NCBI GenBank assembly: GCA_000697665.1
Contig: KL197718.1
Coordinates: forward strand, 751,099-815,098
Source: Jaapia argillacea MUCL 33604
Taxonomy: Eukaryota > Basidiomycota > Agaricomycetes > Jaapiales > Jaapiaceae
Length of the DNA: 64,000 nucleotides
Reading direction: 5' to 3'
This document shows, piece by piece, positions 1-9,209 of the stretch; within the stretch, counting starts at the first letter, position 1, and each line of letters opens with the position of its first letter. Below the pieces are notes generated by a model. The model searched no databases, was not told where the DNA came from, and worked only from the letters and a program-made list of their open reading frames with translations. The position numbers and the translations under genes are program-made.

Positions 1-308
1 ACATGTGGTCCTTTGTTGAGCATGTTGAGGGTGATTTGGAGGCTCCTTGACACGGCGTTAATAAGGTCGGAGAGGTGTTTGTCCTCCTATTAAGTATAGT
101 ACTCATCATTTCTGCGTACTTGTGATTTTGAAGATCTACACACGAAAAACCATTCCCCTATTTGAGCAACGTTGGAACACTTGGGTTTTGCATAGAGCGA
201 TGAAGGAAGATATAAGGTCGGCGAAGACGATTGAGCGTCCTGGATTTGTCCAGATGTTCTTTGGATGGGTTTTGAGACGTGTTGTTGTGCTGGTCTGTGA
301 GGAGCAAC
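1..308 (-). CDS. 3' part of an unrecognised gene (partial)
   Basis: Two minus-strand exons can be joined in frame: 144..308 and 1..86, across a 57-base GT-AG intron (87..143). The joined frame reads ...AQIGEWFF then EDKHLSDLINAVSRSLQITL and stays open to the window edge. The upstream acceptor at about 309 is inferred only from an in-frame stop just before it. A hydrophobic open stretch on the same strand at 469..741 (one possible membrane segment) could belong to the same gene, but I could not connect it. I do not recognise the family. The regular hydrophobic spacing of the last exon suggests a helical protein. The gene continues beyond the left edge, so its C-terminus is missing. Confidence 0.45.
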
Positions 309-1085
309 CTACTTCTCGAGCACTGGTGTATTCCCTTTTGTGATCCCCAGTGATTATCTCTGTAGGCTGCTTGCTAAGATCTATCCCCCCCTCGTCCCAC
401 CACTGTAGAACTTTTGCTCTTGTAGATTCTCGAACACAACCGGCCGAGGTCCTTGTTATAAAAAATTTTCAGTTTCTTGTTGGGGTACCGAGGTAGACCC
501 AAAGGACGAGGATGCTTGGGGAGGCCCGATGACCTTTTTTCGCCGTCGAAGAGGAGTGAGAAGCGGATGTCTTGTGGAGCGTGTGGATGAGGATGGCGAG
601 GACAGGTAAAGGATGATCCAGATCCTTAGTTAGCTTGAGCGAGGGAAGGACCTGGAGGCGGGTAACGACATGAAATAACATAAGTAGACCAAATGCCAAG
701 AATGTGACCGTATACGACCGTAATGCACCAAATTCTGGCATATAGCCGCTCGCTTTGGGAGGAAGGATGCTCCTAGGTCCTCTATGTCAGCGAGCTGGGA
801 CCCTGTAGGATAAGGAATAAGCTTAGGGTAAAATGATACCTACGTCAGATTCTGTTTTGGCCAAACGCAGATACTTTTTTCTAACAAGGGTCGAATCAGG
901 TGGCCCGGGATGGGATTGACTTATCATGCGTTAACCCGATTACAATCCTGCCTGTGAACCTGACGACATGGAACTGGAACAAGTGAGTCACCGGGTGCAA
1001 TGAACGATGTTCGGAGACCAGATATCACCAAAACATACAACTTTGAAATAATAACTACCAATCCAAAAAAAACGCCAGAACATTG

Positions 1086-1329
1086 CAGCTAGTTTCATGT
1101 CGATAGACCACTGGGATTTTATTCCACTCAGTCGGACTTTCAGAAGACTACTTTATCAGGGCACAAATCTTGATGGTCTCAAGGAAATCCAGCACAAGCT
1201 CGACCAATATGGACAGAGACCTGAGCTGGAACTCATGGTATTACCGAAATTGGGTCAAAATGTCTCGGGATATTGGATGACCCTATGCACGAAAAAAACG
1301 CAGTCGGTCTATCGACATGAAACTAGCTG
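1086..1329. repeat. 244-base element bounded by perfect 24-base inverted repeats
   Basis: The 24 bases at 1086..1109 are the exact reverse complement of 1306..1329. Similarity continues inward for about 15 more bases with one gap. The spacing (196 bases between arms) and isolated intergenic position look like a small non-autonomous inverted-repeat transposon (MITE). No clear target-site duplication is visible outside the arms, so a folded-back hairpin region of other origin is also possible. Confidence 0.55.
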
Positions 1330-1681
1330 TGATATTTTAGGGATATTTAGATGATGAGGCCAACAATGGTCCAGTGGAGGATTTAGTAAAGCCCGATAGT
1401 AGGTATTCCAAAATAGGAAGGATCGGAGGAGCGGCGTAGTGGTGACGCCGATTCAGATTTGCCGAAAAGCACTTGGCAACCACTTCGCACCACGCACTTC
1501 TTTGCTTTGTATTCAATCATTCAAATATTCAAGTCCTGAGAATGACGAAGTAGGTACAAATTCTAGAGCTTGTTTTCTTAACGGTACAAGCGTTCTGCGT
1601 TTGGCTGTGCCCCTTCCACGTGATGGCCCTATGGGGTCGTCGCCTCAAGGCCTCGAGTCACACCCCCACTTGACCCCCACC

Positions 1682-1689
1682 TTATAAAA
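1682..1689 (+). promoter_or_regulatory. TATA box of tandem gene copy 1
   Basis: A TTATAAAA run overlaps the ATG at 1689, so that ATG cannot easily be the translation start. It lies about 50 bases before the ATG at 1734. Copy 2 has its TATA-like run (2474..2480) 53 bases before its own ATG at 2527, so the spacing is conserved. Confidence 0.6.
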
Positions 1690-1733
1690 TGGGCAGCTCA
1701 TACAGCTCACCGAGACCATCCAACTCGTCAAAG

Positions 1734-2296
1734 ATGTTCAACCCCTCCCCTCGCGATATCCAAAGAACGCGATTCACCCTCCTTCGTCTCCTACCCATCG
1801 AACTAGTAGACCCCATCCTGCACGAAGCCCAATACTACAGCGTCCTGCACGCTTCTGACCCCACGGAAACCTCCCTCTCTGGTACTACAAATCGTGTTCT
1901 CCGATCACCCCCGATCCACAAACCAGTCAAGAAAATTGTGATAAAGGTTGAAGCGCACGACCAAGGGTGGAGTTCTTATCCTGAAGATCAAGGGACGTAT
2001 AGGGGTAGTTGGACTTGGTTTGAGGCTGGGATTGAAGGGGGGGAGAAGAGGTGGGGTGTTGCTAGGAATTTACATGCGGAGAGTGATTGGCAGAACCATG
2101 AGGTTGTTTGGGATGAAGAACATGAGCTTGTGAAGAATTTGAGAGAGGGTGATAGTGTCGCCGTTTATGCTGCAGCTAGGTGAGTTGTTTCTTTCACATT
2201 GCAGGTTATAATTCGCCGTTGATTGAGGGACTTAGGTATCCGGGATGGATGAATACGTTTAAGAATGTGGAGATTGAGGTGTTTTGTTGGATATAG
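1734..2296 (+). CDS. Small fungal protein with HDQGWS...SWTWFE motif, tandem copy 1
   Basis: join(1734..2179, 2236..2296), 168 aa, with a 56-base intron whose donor splits an Arg codon. It begins with a helical segment (RFTLLRLLPIELVDPILHEA), continues to KVEAHDQGWSSYPEDQGTY and SWTWFEA, and ends in YPGWMNTFKNVEIEVFCWI. This layout is shared with its neighbour and, as far as I recall, with many uncharacterised small proteins of mushrooms and other fungi. No catalytic motif is visible and I assign no function. The ATG at 1689 is in frame but overlaps the TATA box; the ATG at 1734 matches the start of copy 2, so I chose it. The middle part is less regular than in copy 2: the segment after HASDPTET differs from the TTRRVLHDCAEEYV of copy 2. 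Confidence 0.75.
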
Positions 2297-2473
2297 ATTG
2301 GGATTGTTCGGTTGTGTTACGTATGGATTTGTTGGTCGAATATGTTGGAGTGTCGTTAGAAGAGGCTGCTTGGCAAGGGCGTTAACACGGGAAGGTGATC
2401 GGGGAGGTGTCCGATGAACACGGTGATGGACGGCAACGAGGCGAACTACTTAGCAGCGCACCAACAGCGGCCC

Positions 2474-2480
2474 ATATAAT
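2474..2480 (+). promoter_or_regulatory. TATA-like box of tandem gene copy 2
   Basis: ATATAAT, 53 bases before the ATG at 2527 and downstream of the in-frame ATG at 2395. It argues for the 2527 start. Confidence 0.5.
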
Positions 2481-2526
2481 CCCCACTTCAACACATACCC
2501 CAACACCAACGTACTTCAACCCCACA

Positions 2527-3111
2527 ATGTCGCCCCCTCCAACCACTTTCCATCCCTCCCCAAGCCAAATCCACCAAACCCGCTTCATCCTCCTCCGCCT
2601 CCTCCCCCTCGAACTCGTAGACCCAATCCTCCACACCGCACACTACTACACCCTCCACACATCCCTCCGCACCACTCGCCGAGTCCTACACGATTGCGCT
2701 GAGGAGTATGTCGTTAGTGCGAGGATGACTGGGAAGGAGGTTAGGGAGGTGAGGTTTAGGATTGAGAGTCATGATCAGGGGTGGAGCGATTGTCCGGAGT
2801 ATGATGGGGGGTGTGATGGGAGCTGGACTTGGTTTGAGGCGAAGCTTGGGAGGGGAGAGGGAGAGGAAGGGTGGGTGGTTGCGAAGAATTTGAGAGCGGT
2901 GGGAGAGTGGCAGGTTCATCAAGTCGTTTGGGATCATACACACGAAATGGTGTCAAAAATACAAAAAGGCGATTCCGTCGCTCTACGTACTGTTGCTTTG
3001 TGAGTTCTTTCCTTGCTTCCACCGTCGCTTTGGCATCTGAGTTGGAATAGGTACCCGGGATGGTTGAACTATGTCCGTCGAGCAGAGATTGATATATTTT
3101 GTTGGCTCTAA
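2527..3111 (+). CDS. Small fungal protein with HDQGWS...SWTWFE motif, tandem copy 2
   Basis: join(2527..2999, 3051..3111), 177 aa, intron of 51 bases at the same position and phase as in copy 1. Shared blocks are the N-terminal helix RFILLRLLPLELVDPILHTA, the central IESHDQGWSDCPE, SWTWFEA, and the C-terminal YPGWLNYVRRAEIDIFCWL. The last 20 residues sit in their own exon in both genes, a clear sign of duplication of an already spliced gene structure. The two genes lie head to tail about 230 bases apart. Codon use changes sharply along the gene: the first part is C-rich and the middle part G-rich. Function unknown. Confidence 0.8.
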
Positions 3112-3616
3112 GTGTATGTGTTGGCTACTTGTCATCGCGATTTATTGGAGGAATCTATAATCGACCTTTGAGATCTGGGTGTGGGGTTCTTGGAATCTTG
3201 ATCTTGCATATCTAAATCGAGGGAAAGTGAATCTGGTGGGAAGTGGACGCGCTCGGAACCGCTCGAAATGCCAATGACATCTCTGATGCTTCCTTTTATA
3301 GAATCTCGTTCTTATTTTCGATGTTCTCAGCCCGGATTGTGTTCACCTCGTCCACACATATCATCTTGCAGAATCCAGACAGAGCGAGATGGTGGAGGGA
3401 TTCAGATATGCAATTTGTCATTTACAAAATGTAGTGTAACGATTCGAGTGCCGAGCAAGTGAGCATGAGAGGTATGTATGTGTGGATGCTAGGTACGATG
3501 AGATGATGTGATGTGGAAACGAGATGAAATGAGATGAAATGAACGAGATTGAAAGTGACATTTGAGGGTGATGTGTTCCCATCCGTGATAGACGTGCTTC
3601 CTCTTCATCGCCGGCG
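3112..3616. other. Intergenic between convergent genes
   Basis: No gene seen. Around 3490..3550 there is a purine-rich stretch of imperfect GATGAAAT repeats. It probably holds both 3' ends, because the flanking genes converge. Confidence 0.5.
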
Positions 3617-4500
3617 TTAAAGACACCCATAACAATCATAACAAGTAGTCGCCCCACTATCCGCACCAAAGGCATCAACTTCCACTCACAAACCAACAAA
3701 AAAAGGCACAACGCACCTCTGAGGACTCTCAAACGAACAACTCCTACAAACCAACCTCCCACATCCCGGTACCGGTACTTCATAAGCAAGATGATGATTC
3801 TCAGATTCAGATTCGAAATCTGGTGTGGAGTCCATTTGGTTTGAGGCGTTGGAAGAAGAGGATAGGGAGGGATGTTCGTCTTCTGATTCAGTGTGTTTGC
3901 GCCGGCGGGGTGTCGTGCTTGATGTATTGTCTGATTGGAATGGGGTCCTTGGTTCTGGGTTGGGGTTGGTGGGAGGGAGGGGGAGGTTTAAGGTGGGAGG
4001 CGTTGCTGTGCCACTTCCTCCACTTCCACCACTTCCTCCGCCGCCGAGGTTAACCCCACCACCCAACACACCCAAATACCCATTAACATTCGACATAGTA
4101 GCCAAACTCAACGCTGCACGACGTGGTGAAGGTTCGGGAGTTGAAGGTAGGGAAGGAGTGTATGAGAGGAGGGGTGTTGGGGGGAGGGAGGGGAGACGGG
4201 ATGTGCAGGTTCGGGAACAGATTGGGCAGGTTGGGGATGTGCAGCTGTTTGGGGGGTTGGAGGGTTAGTGGGTTTGGTGGAGGTAGAGGCGGGTAAAGGG
4301 TGGATGAGATTGGATTGGGGATACGGAAAGGAAGGTGGTGAAGAACGAGGACGAGACGAAGGAGAAAGAGGAAGGAGACAGAGATATAGGACGTACCGAG
4401 CGCAAAAGATGATTTGACCTGGTTTGGCAGAGAGAGTCCGATGGCATGATGTACACGTGTAGTTGTAAGCTTTTTGCACGTTCTGCGTCGGCGTCGTCAT
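3617..4500 (-). CDS. Cys-rich putative zinc-binding protein
   Basis: complement(join(3617..3656, 3717..4244, 4397..4500)), 223 aa. The N-terminal cluster reads YTCTSCHRTL...IFCARC TSPTCPICSRTC (residues about 13-48), a run of CxxC pairs. A low-complexity Ser/Pro/Gly and acidic middle follows. The C-terminus has GCGRLVCRSCSFE and, from the last exon, TTCYDCYGCL. Paired CxxC motifs at both ends suggest two structural zinc sites. I recall similar uncharacterised proteins across fungi, but name no function. Introns are 152 and 60 bases. The frame is open upstream to an ATG at 4644, which would add 48 residues; I prefer 4500 because the extension is Ser/Thr-rich and looks like leader sequence. The tRNA gene lies 265 bases upstream on the same strand. 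Confidence 0.75.
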
Positions 4501-4738
4501 CGTCGTTGAGAGAGTGGAAGTGGCCTTGAGAAAGTCCAGAGGTTGAAGCAGAGACGTGGATGGAGAGGATGAGGATGTGAGTTTGCGTCGTTTGAAGGGA
4601 GGTTTGCGTTGGGTTGTGAAGGGATTGGTGGGTGAGATGTGCATGAGGATGGTGGGAGGAGGAAAGGTGGTGGTGGTTTTGGTTTGGGAGGTGGCTTATT
4701 GAAGCGCGAGAGGCAAACGGGTCAGGAAATACCCAAGG

Positions 4739-4743
4739 AAAAA
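4739..4743 (-). terminator. Pol III T-run terminator of tRNA-Gly
   Basis: Five T on the minus strand about 20 bases past the tRNA 3' end; the usual RNA polymerase III stop. Confidence 0.6.
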
Positions 4744-4764
4744 CAAATAGGATAACCCGATTAC

Positions 4765-4836
4765 TACACTGAAGGGGAGTCGAACCCCTGCCGCTTGCTT
4801 GGAAGGCAAGCATGATAACCGCTTCACCATCAGTGT
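4765..4836 (-). tRNA. tRNA-Gly (anticodon UCC)
   Basis: 72 bases fold as a full cloverleaf. The 7-bp acceptor stem ACACTGA/TCAGTGT is complete. The D arm contains the A-box-like TGGTGAAGCGGTTATC. The anticodon stem CTTGC/GCAAG carries loop CTTCCAA (anticodon TCC, reading GGA). The T arm is AGGGG-TTCGACT-CCCCT with a GTTCGA B-box core, and the discriminator base is A. No intron. The first acceptor pair is A-U, where nuclear tRNA-Gly normally has G-C. Glycine identity rests on the anticodon and on the close match of the D and anticodon arms to known tRNA-Gly(UCC). Confidence 0.93.
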
Positions 4837-5024
4837 ATGTTTTTTAACATCCCCTCAGCTTACACATCCCCATTCCATCTCCCAACACCGGCGCCGGCGC
4901 AGCTCACCTGCTCGCTCATCCATCAAATCCGTCGTCCTGCCACACCGTGCTTTAAGCGACTGTGCCTCCACCGCAGCGACACCTCCACCTCCCTCCCTCA
5001 TCCATCTAATTCTATAATTGCCTC

Positions 5025-7201
5025 ATGTCAACCCTCCAACATTTCGGCAAGGGCACTCTCCGAGTCGTCAAGAATTATACAAAGGGTTATTCGGATACTC
5101 AGGCTAAAGTGAGGGATGCGACATCGAATGATCCTTGGGGTCCTTCGGGCACGCAGATGAATGAGATTGCGCAGATGTCTTATAATCAGTACGTCTCGTT
5201 GTCCTACTATCCTTCCCTCGTCGTTACGTTACGAGAGAGAGCGTCCGTGAGTGTCGATGTGCTGACCGCTTACGTTACGATTTTAGGAACGACTTTGTTG
5301 AGATTGTGGAAATGTTGGATAAGAGGTTGAATGATAAGGGAAAGAATTGGAGGCATGTCTTCAAGGTCCGTTGCTTCCCGCTCATAAATCTACAGTGACG
5401 ACGTGGCTGACCTGTGCCGCTCCCCTCCTCTCCCCTTGTCCTCTCCCATTAATCTCCCACCTACCCTTCATTCATCTACCCACGCCCTCCATGACGCCCG
5501 TCCCCGATCACCCGCCCAACGCGCCGGCTCGATCGCTCGCCACTCACCCTCCCCCGCCCAGTCCCTAACCCTAATCGACTACCTCCTCCACGCAGGCTCC
5601 GAAAACGTAGTCGCCTACTTCCGCAAGAACCTCTACCTAATCAAAACCCTCAAAGAATTCCAATACCTCGACGAATACGGAAAAGACCAAGGCGCCAACG
5701 TCCGCCAAAAAGCAAAAGACATCACCAACCTCCTCTCCGACGAATCCCGACTCCGCGAGGAACGGAGAACGCGTGCTAATATGCGTGAACGACTTGGTGG
5801 GTCCTCGAGGAATGGGACGGGGGAGTTTGGGTTGGATGGTGAGGAGGTGCAGGATGAGGGTGAGAATGGGAGGAGGAGGAGTAAGAGTATGCCTAGTGGT
5901 AGTAGTAGGAGGGGAGCGGGCGGTGATGATGATGAGTTGAGAAAGGCGATTGAGGAGAGTAAGAGGACTGCTGCTGCTGAACAAGCTAAAGCGGCTGCTA
6001 CGGCTGAAGAGAGGGATATTGCTCGTGCTATAAAGTTGAGCGAGGAAGAGGAGGAGAGGAGGAGGAAGGCTGGGGAGGGGGGTGGGTCGTTGTTTGATGA
6101 AGCTCAGGATACCATGTGTGTCTCTTTTTCCTCATTTCTTTGGTGACGAACTGATGGCGCTTTTAGAGCGCCGTTGATTGATACCAGTGGACCGAACCTC
6201 CAACCTCAATTCACACAGATGCAAATGCAACCTCAATTCACCGCATTCAATCCATGGCAACAACAAGCTCAACAAGAGGCTATGCAGGTCCGTTCCTCCT
6301 CCTTCCTTAATCTTTTTTTCTGTCACGTGACGTTGACGCGGGCGAATCACATAGGCCGACTATATGCGCCAACAAGCAGAATGGATGCGTCAACAACAAG
6401 AAGCTGCTCAACTCCAAGCTCAACAAGAAGCGGCGCAGTTACAAGCTCAGCAGGAGGAATGGTTACGTCAACAACAACAGCAGCAGTTTATGCAGCAGCA
6501 GCAGCAACAGCAACAGCAATGGTTGGTACCGCAGCAACAACCTATTCTGGGTCAAGCTACCGGGTTTGGGTGAGCGTTCTTTCCTTTTTGCATGCGATCG
6601 GAAGGGTGATTAACGAGTTTGGTAGATCGAATAACCCATTCGCGCCCTCCCCCTCTCCATTCACAGCATCCGCTCCATCGCTGCACACCTCCCTCTCCTC
6701 ACCTGGTCCCAACCAGCCAACACCAATATCATTCAACCTCCAAGGTTCCTATTCATCCGCCTCCTCTGGTCCTTCCTACTCCTCAGCTTCAGGTCCCTCC
6801 TACTCCTCGTCGTCTACGCCGTCATTGTCAGTGTCTACGCCACCGACTTCGAGTTCGGCTCCGCCTGAGAGACAGGGGAGTAGGGGACCTAGTAGAGCTG
6901 ATCAGGAACATGCGCACCTTGCGGGGTTGTTTGCTGCTAGAGGGGATGATGGGATTGATACGTTTGGGAATGTTGGGCAGTTGAGGTATGGTTTCCTACC
7001 TCACTTACTTCTTGCTCGCTCGCTTCTTTCGTGGGGGTTGATAATGTGGAATGGTCGTTGACGCTCTTTGTGTTTAGGTATGGACCAACTCAAGTGGGCA
7101 GAGTCGCAGCGCAGAAGACTGGAGCTCCGAGTCATAACCCTTTTGCTCCCCAACAACAACAACAACAACAGAATAACGACCAGCCGTTCTTCTCCATCTA
7201 G
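5025..7201 (+). CDS. Epsin (ENTH-domain endocytic adaptor)
   Basis: join(5025..5188, 5287..5365, 5562..6115, 6167..6287, 6355..6569, 6626..6985, 7078..7201), 538 aa. Epsins bind PI(4,5)P2 at the plasma membrane through the ENTH domain, recognise ubiquitinated cargo by UIMs and recruit Eps15/Ede1-type partners by NPF motifs. All are visible: an ENTH domain over about residues 10-150 (NDFVEIVEMLDKRLNDKGKN, SLTLIDYLLHAGSENVV), two UIM helices near 202-216 (DDDELRKAIEESKR) and 230-247 (ERDIARAIKLSEEEE), a long Gln-rich stretch in exon 5, a Ser/Pro-rich linker, and two NPF motifs (SNNPFAPS in exon 6, HNPFAPQ near the end). It is the Ent1/Ent2 orthologue; which of the two cannot be told. The 3' half (exon 4 onward and the 3' UTR) is the source of the broken epsin tails that recur through the array to the right. 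This is the only complete copy. Confidence 0.95.
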
Positions 7202-7662
7202 AATCCCTCCTTTCTTCTCTTCGATTGTTATCGGGTGATGATCTAGAACAATGATAATTTGGTTTGGAAGAGGAGGAGGTGTGTAAGAGTTTTGTATGTG
7301 TGATTGGGTTTTGAAGTATGCGTATAATATATGTATATCTTTTTTGCGTTATCGTTTTGGTCTATGGACTGGATTGGATTGGAGTAGGGTAACTTGGTAG
7401 GCGTAATCGAAGTTTTGGTCATGGAGTGCTTGCGTCCCAGTCAATACTTTGCTTGGGGTCTCGCGTTTTCGAGTCAGTTCCATACCGCTGGTTGTACGAC
7501 GGTGGCGCACATGTTGGGGTAAGCTGGACACGTTCCAATAAATCGTGCGTTATGTCCTAGACTCGAAGCAAGTTTCTACCATGCACGCCAGGGTACACGA
7601 TATCGATGTTGACCACTCGGGCAGAAACGAGGGAAATCGAGAGAACAAGAAAATGTGTGCGA

Positions 7663-8057
7663 GTGAAATGCGTGTCCGTTCTGCCTCCCTGACACCAAAG
7701 AGTTTGGTTTCGAGACTAAGTAGTTATGTCCTGCCGAGGAACACAAAGTCCTTTTTGCCACGGGATGGCACTCCTCGATCGTACAGCACATCAAATGGTA
7801 GGTATCGTAGATAGTGCATCAGGGGAACGTATTACATAGTGCTGGTAACGCCGGCCGAGAGTGAAATGCGTGTCAGTTCTGCCTCCTTCACACTAAAGAG
7901 TTTGGTTTGGAGACTAATTAATGATGTCCTGCCTAGGAACACAAAGTCCTTTTTGCCACGGCATGGCACTCCTCGATCGTACAGCACAGTAAATGATAGG
8001 TATCTTACATAGTAGATCGGGGGAACGTATTACATAGTGCTGGTAACACCGGCCGAG
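7663..8057. repeat. Tandem direct duplication, about 198-base unit, two copies
   Basis: Unit 1 (7663..7860) and unit 2 (7861..about 8057) agree over their full length with scattered substitutions. Both run from GTGAAATGCGTGTC to the shared end GTAATACATAGTGC...CCGGCCGAG-like. They fill the gap between the epsin 3' end and the first pseudokinase. The end of unit 2 includes the last codons of that kinase gene, so unit 1 is a displaced copy of the kinase 3' flank. The stretch 7202..7662 before it holds the epsin 3' UTR and nothing else I can support. Confidence 0.9.
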
Positions 8058-9209
8058 GTGGTTTTGTCCTGTGAAAGAAGAAAAAAGACCAAACCAGCGA
8101 AACATGGTCGCATTTCAGGTTTCCCCGCACAACAAAGTCGAAAGGTCGACCACAAGTCTTCGGGAATGCGAGCAGGTTTGGGAATGGTCATCGCGAATTC
8201 GACGTTATTCGATAATTCCATGAGAAAACGGATGGGGTGTTGGATGTCGGCGAATGGGCGCCGGGACGTACACACCTAAAAACTCGGTTGTAAATGTTTT
8301 CGGGATCACTGAAAGGGACAGAAATTCACCTCTATTATCGTTAAGCCGAAGGAGTATACATCAGCTTCGAAACTGCCATGCAGAATTTCAGGACCGTCCG
8401 TAGGGATTAATTGCTCTGGTGCTTTCCACCACAGGAATGGATCTCTAATGTCCCCCGCAAGGGGATTCACGATTGGATATAAACCAAAATCCGTTATCTT
8501 GGCGTGGCCCTCGTCATCCATGAGGATGTTTGACTATGATGTAGAGGTCAGCGTGGCGATGGGAAACTGAACAGTAAAACTTACGCCATGAACTCTACCG
8601 TGGGTAATACCCTGAGAGTGAAGGAATTGTAACCCTTGCGCTGCCTCTCGAAGCTTGGGAGCATTAGTATGACGGCGTTAGCTATGCAATCAACGTACCG
8701 TAATGGGCAGTTGATCCTGGGAGTAGGCCCTGATGTAGTAGTCGACAATGTTTCCATTGTTACATACGGGTTGGATGAAGACCGGTGTACGACAATCGTG
8801 GATGACTTGAGAGTAATTTAGGATATGGTCGTGCTTCAGGTTTTGCCACCCCTGAGTCACAGCGAGCGAGATCTGAACCCACGGCGAAATTTCGATATGG
8901 TGATAAGAGGAAAGGGAAGTGAAGTCTCACCTGGATGGCGTCTGGGTTTGTAGTCCGTATTACAATGTCTAGTCACAATATGAGAAAACCCACGAAGCAA
9001 AAGAGTGAAAGTATGAGGACTGGACCTTTGGTCGGTTCTTGCGGCCAACGGCGTATAGGGTGGCAAAGTTCCCTTGAGGGGAGTACTCGCCGACGTAAAT
9101 TCGACTCCGGTTCTGCTGATGATAACTGAGATGTGATTTGAGAGAAATTGGGAAAAGGACAGACGAGGTTGATGGGGGTCATCGTTAGTGCAGAGGAAAA
9201 GACCGGCAT
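8030..9209 (-). CDS. TKL-like pseudokinase K1
   Basis: A kinase-fold protein in about six exons. The start is MPVFSSALTMTPINL (ATG at 9209). A Gly-loop-like YVGEYSPQGNFATLY follows, then a beta3-like VIRTTNPDAIQ, helix C and hinge (WQNLKHDHILNYSQVIHDC), catalytic loop ITHGRVHGVSNILMDDEG, activation segment KITDFGLYPIV...WWKAPEQLIP, DVYSFGLTIIE, and a C-lobe exon VCTSRRPFADI...IPEDLWSTFRLCC. DFG and the WxAPE and DVYSFG motifs are kept, but the catalytic Asp and Lys of HRDxKxxN are Arg and His (HGRVH). Phosphotransfer is therefore unlikely and a scaffold or ATP-sensing role would be inferred. No stop seemed forced in the parts I could splice, so this may be a working gene. Exact internal junctions around the beta3 exon are uncertain. 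It is the leftmost of the array kinases and closest to K3. Confidence 0.65.

Larger units (their letters stand above)
309..1733. other. Intergenic, no gene supported
   Basis: I see only short open frames without splice-supported continuation. A hydrophobic minus-strand frame lies at 469..741, and a plus-strand frame at 1097..1354 coincides with the inverted-repeat element described separately. The last 50 bases hold the TATA box of the next gene. Confidence 0.5.

Noticed and set aside
2395-2526. In-frame N-terminal extension of tandem copy 2
   Set aside because: The TATA-like box lies inside it, and copy 1 has no matching extension.
6420-6540. CAG/CAA repeat as an independent microsatellite
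   Set aside because: It codes for the Gln-rich region of epsin in frame, which is usual for the family.
6174-7061. 295-aa open frame within epsin
   Set aside because: It reads through two epsin introns; the spliced model with poly-Gln, NNPF and the last exon explains the sequence better.
8636-8821. Plus-strand frame over the kinase hinge
   Set aside because: Shadow of the minus-strand pseudokinase K1.
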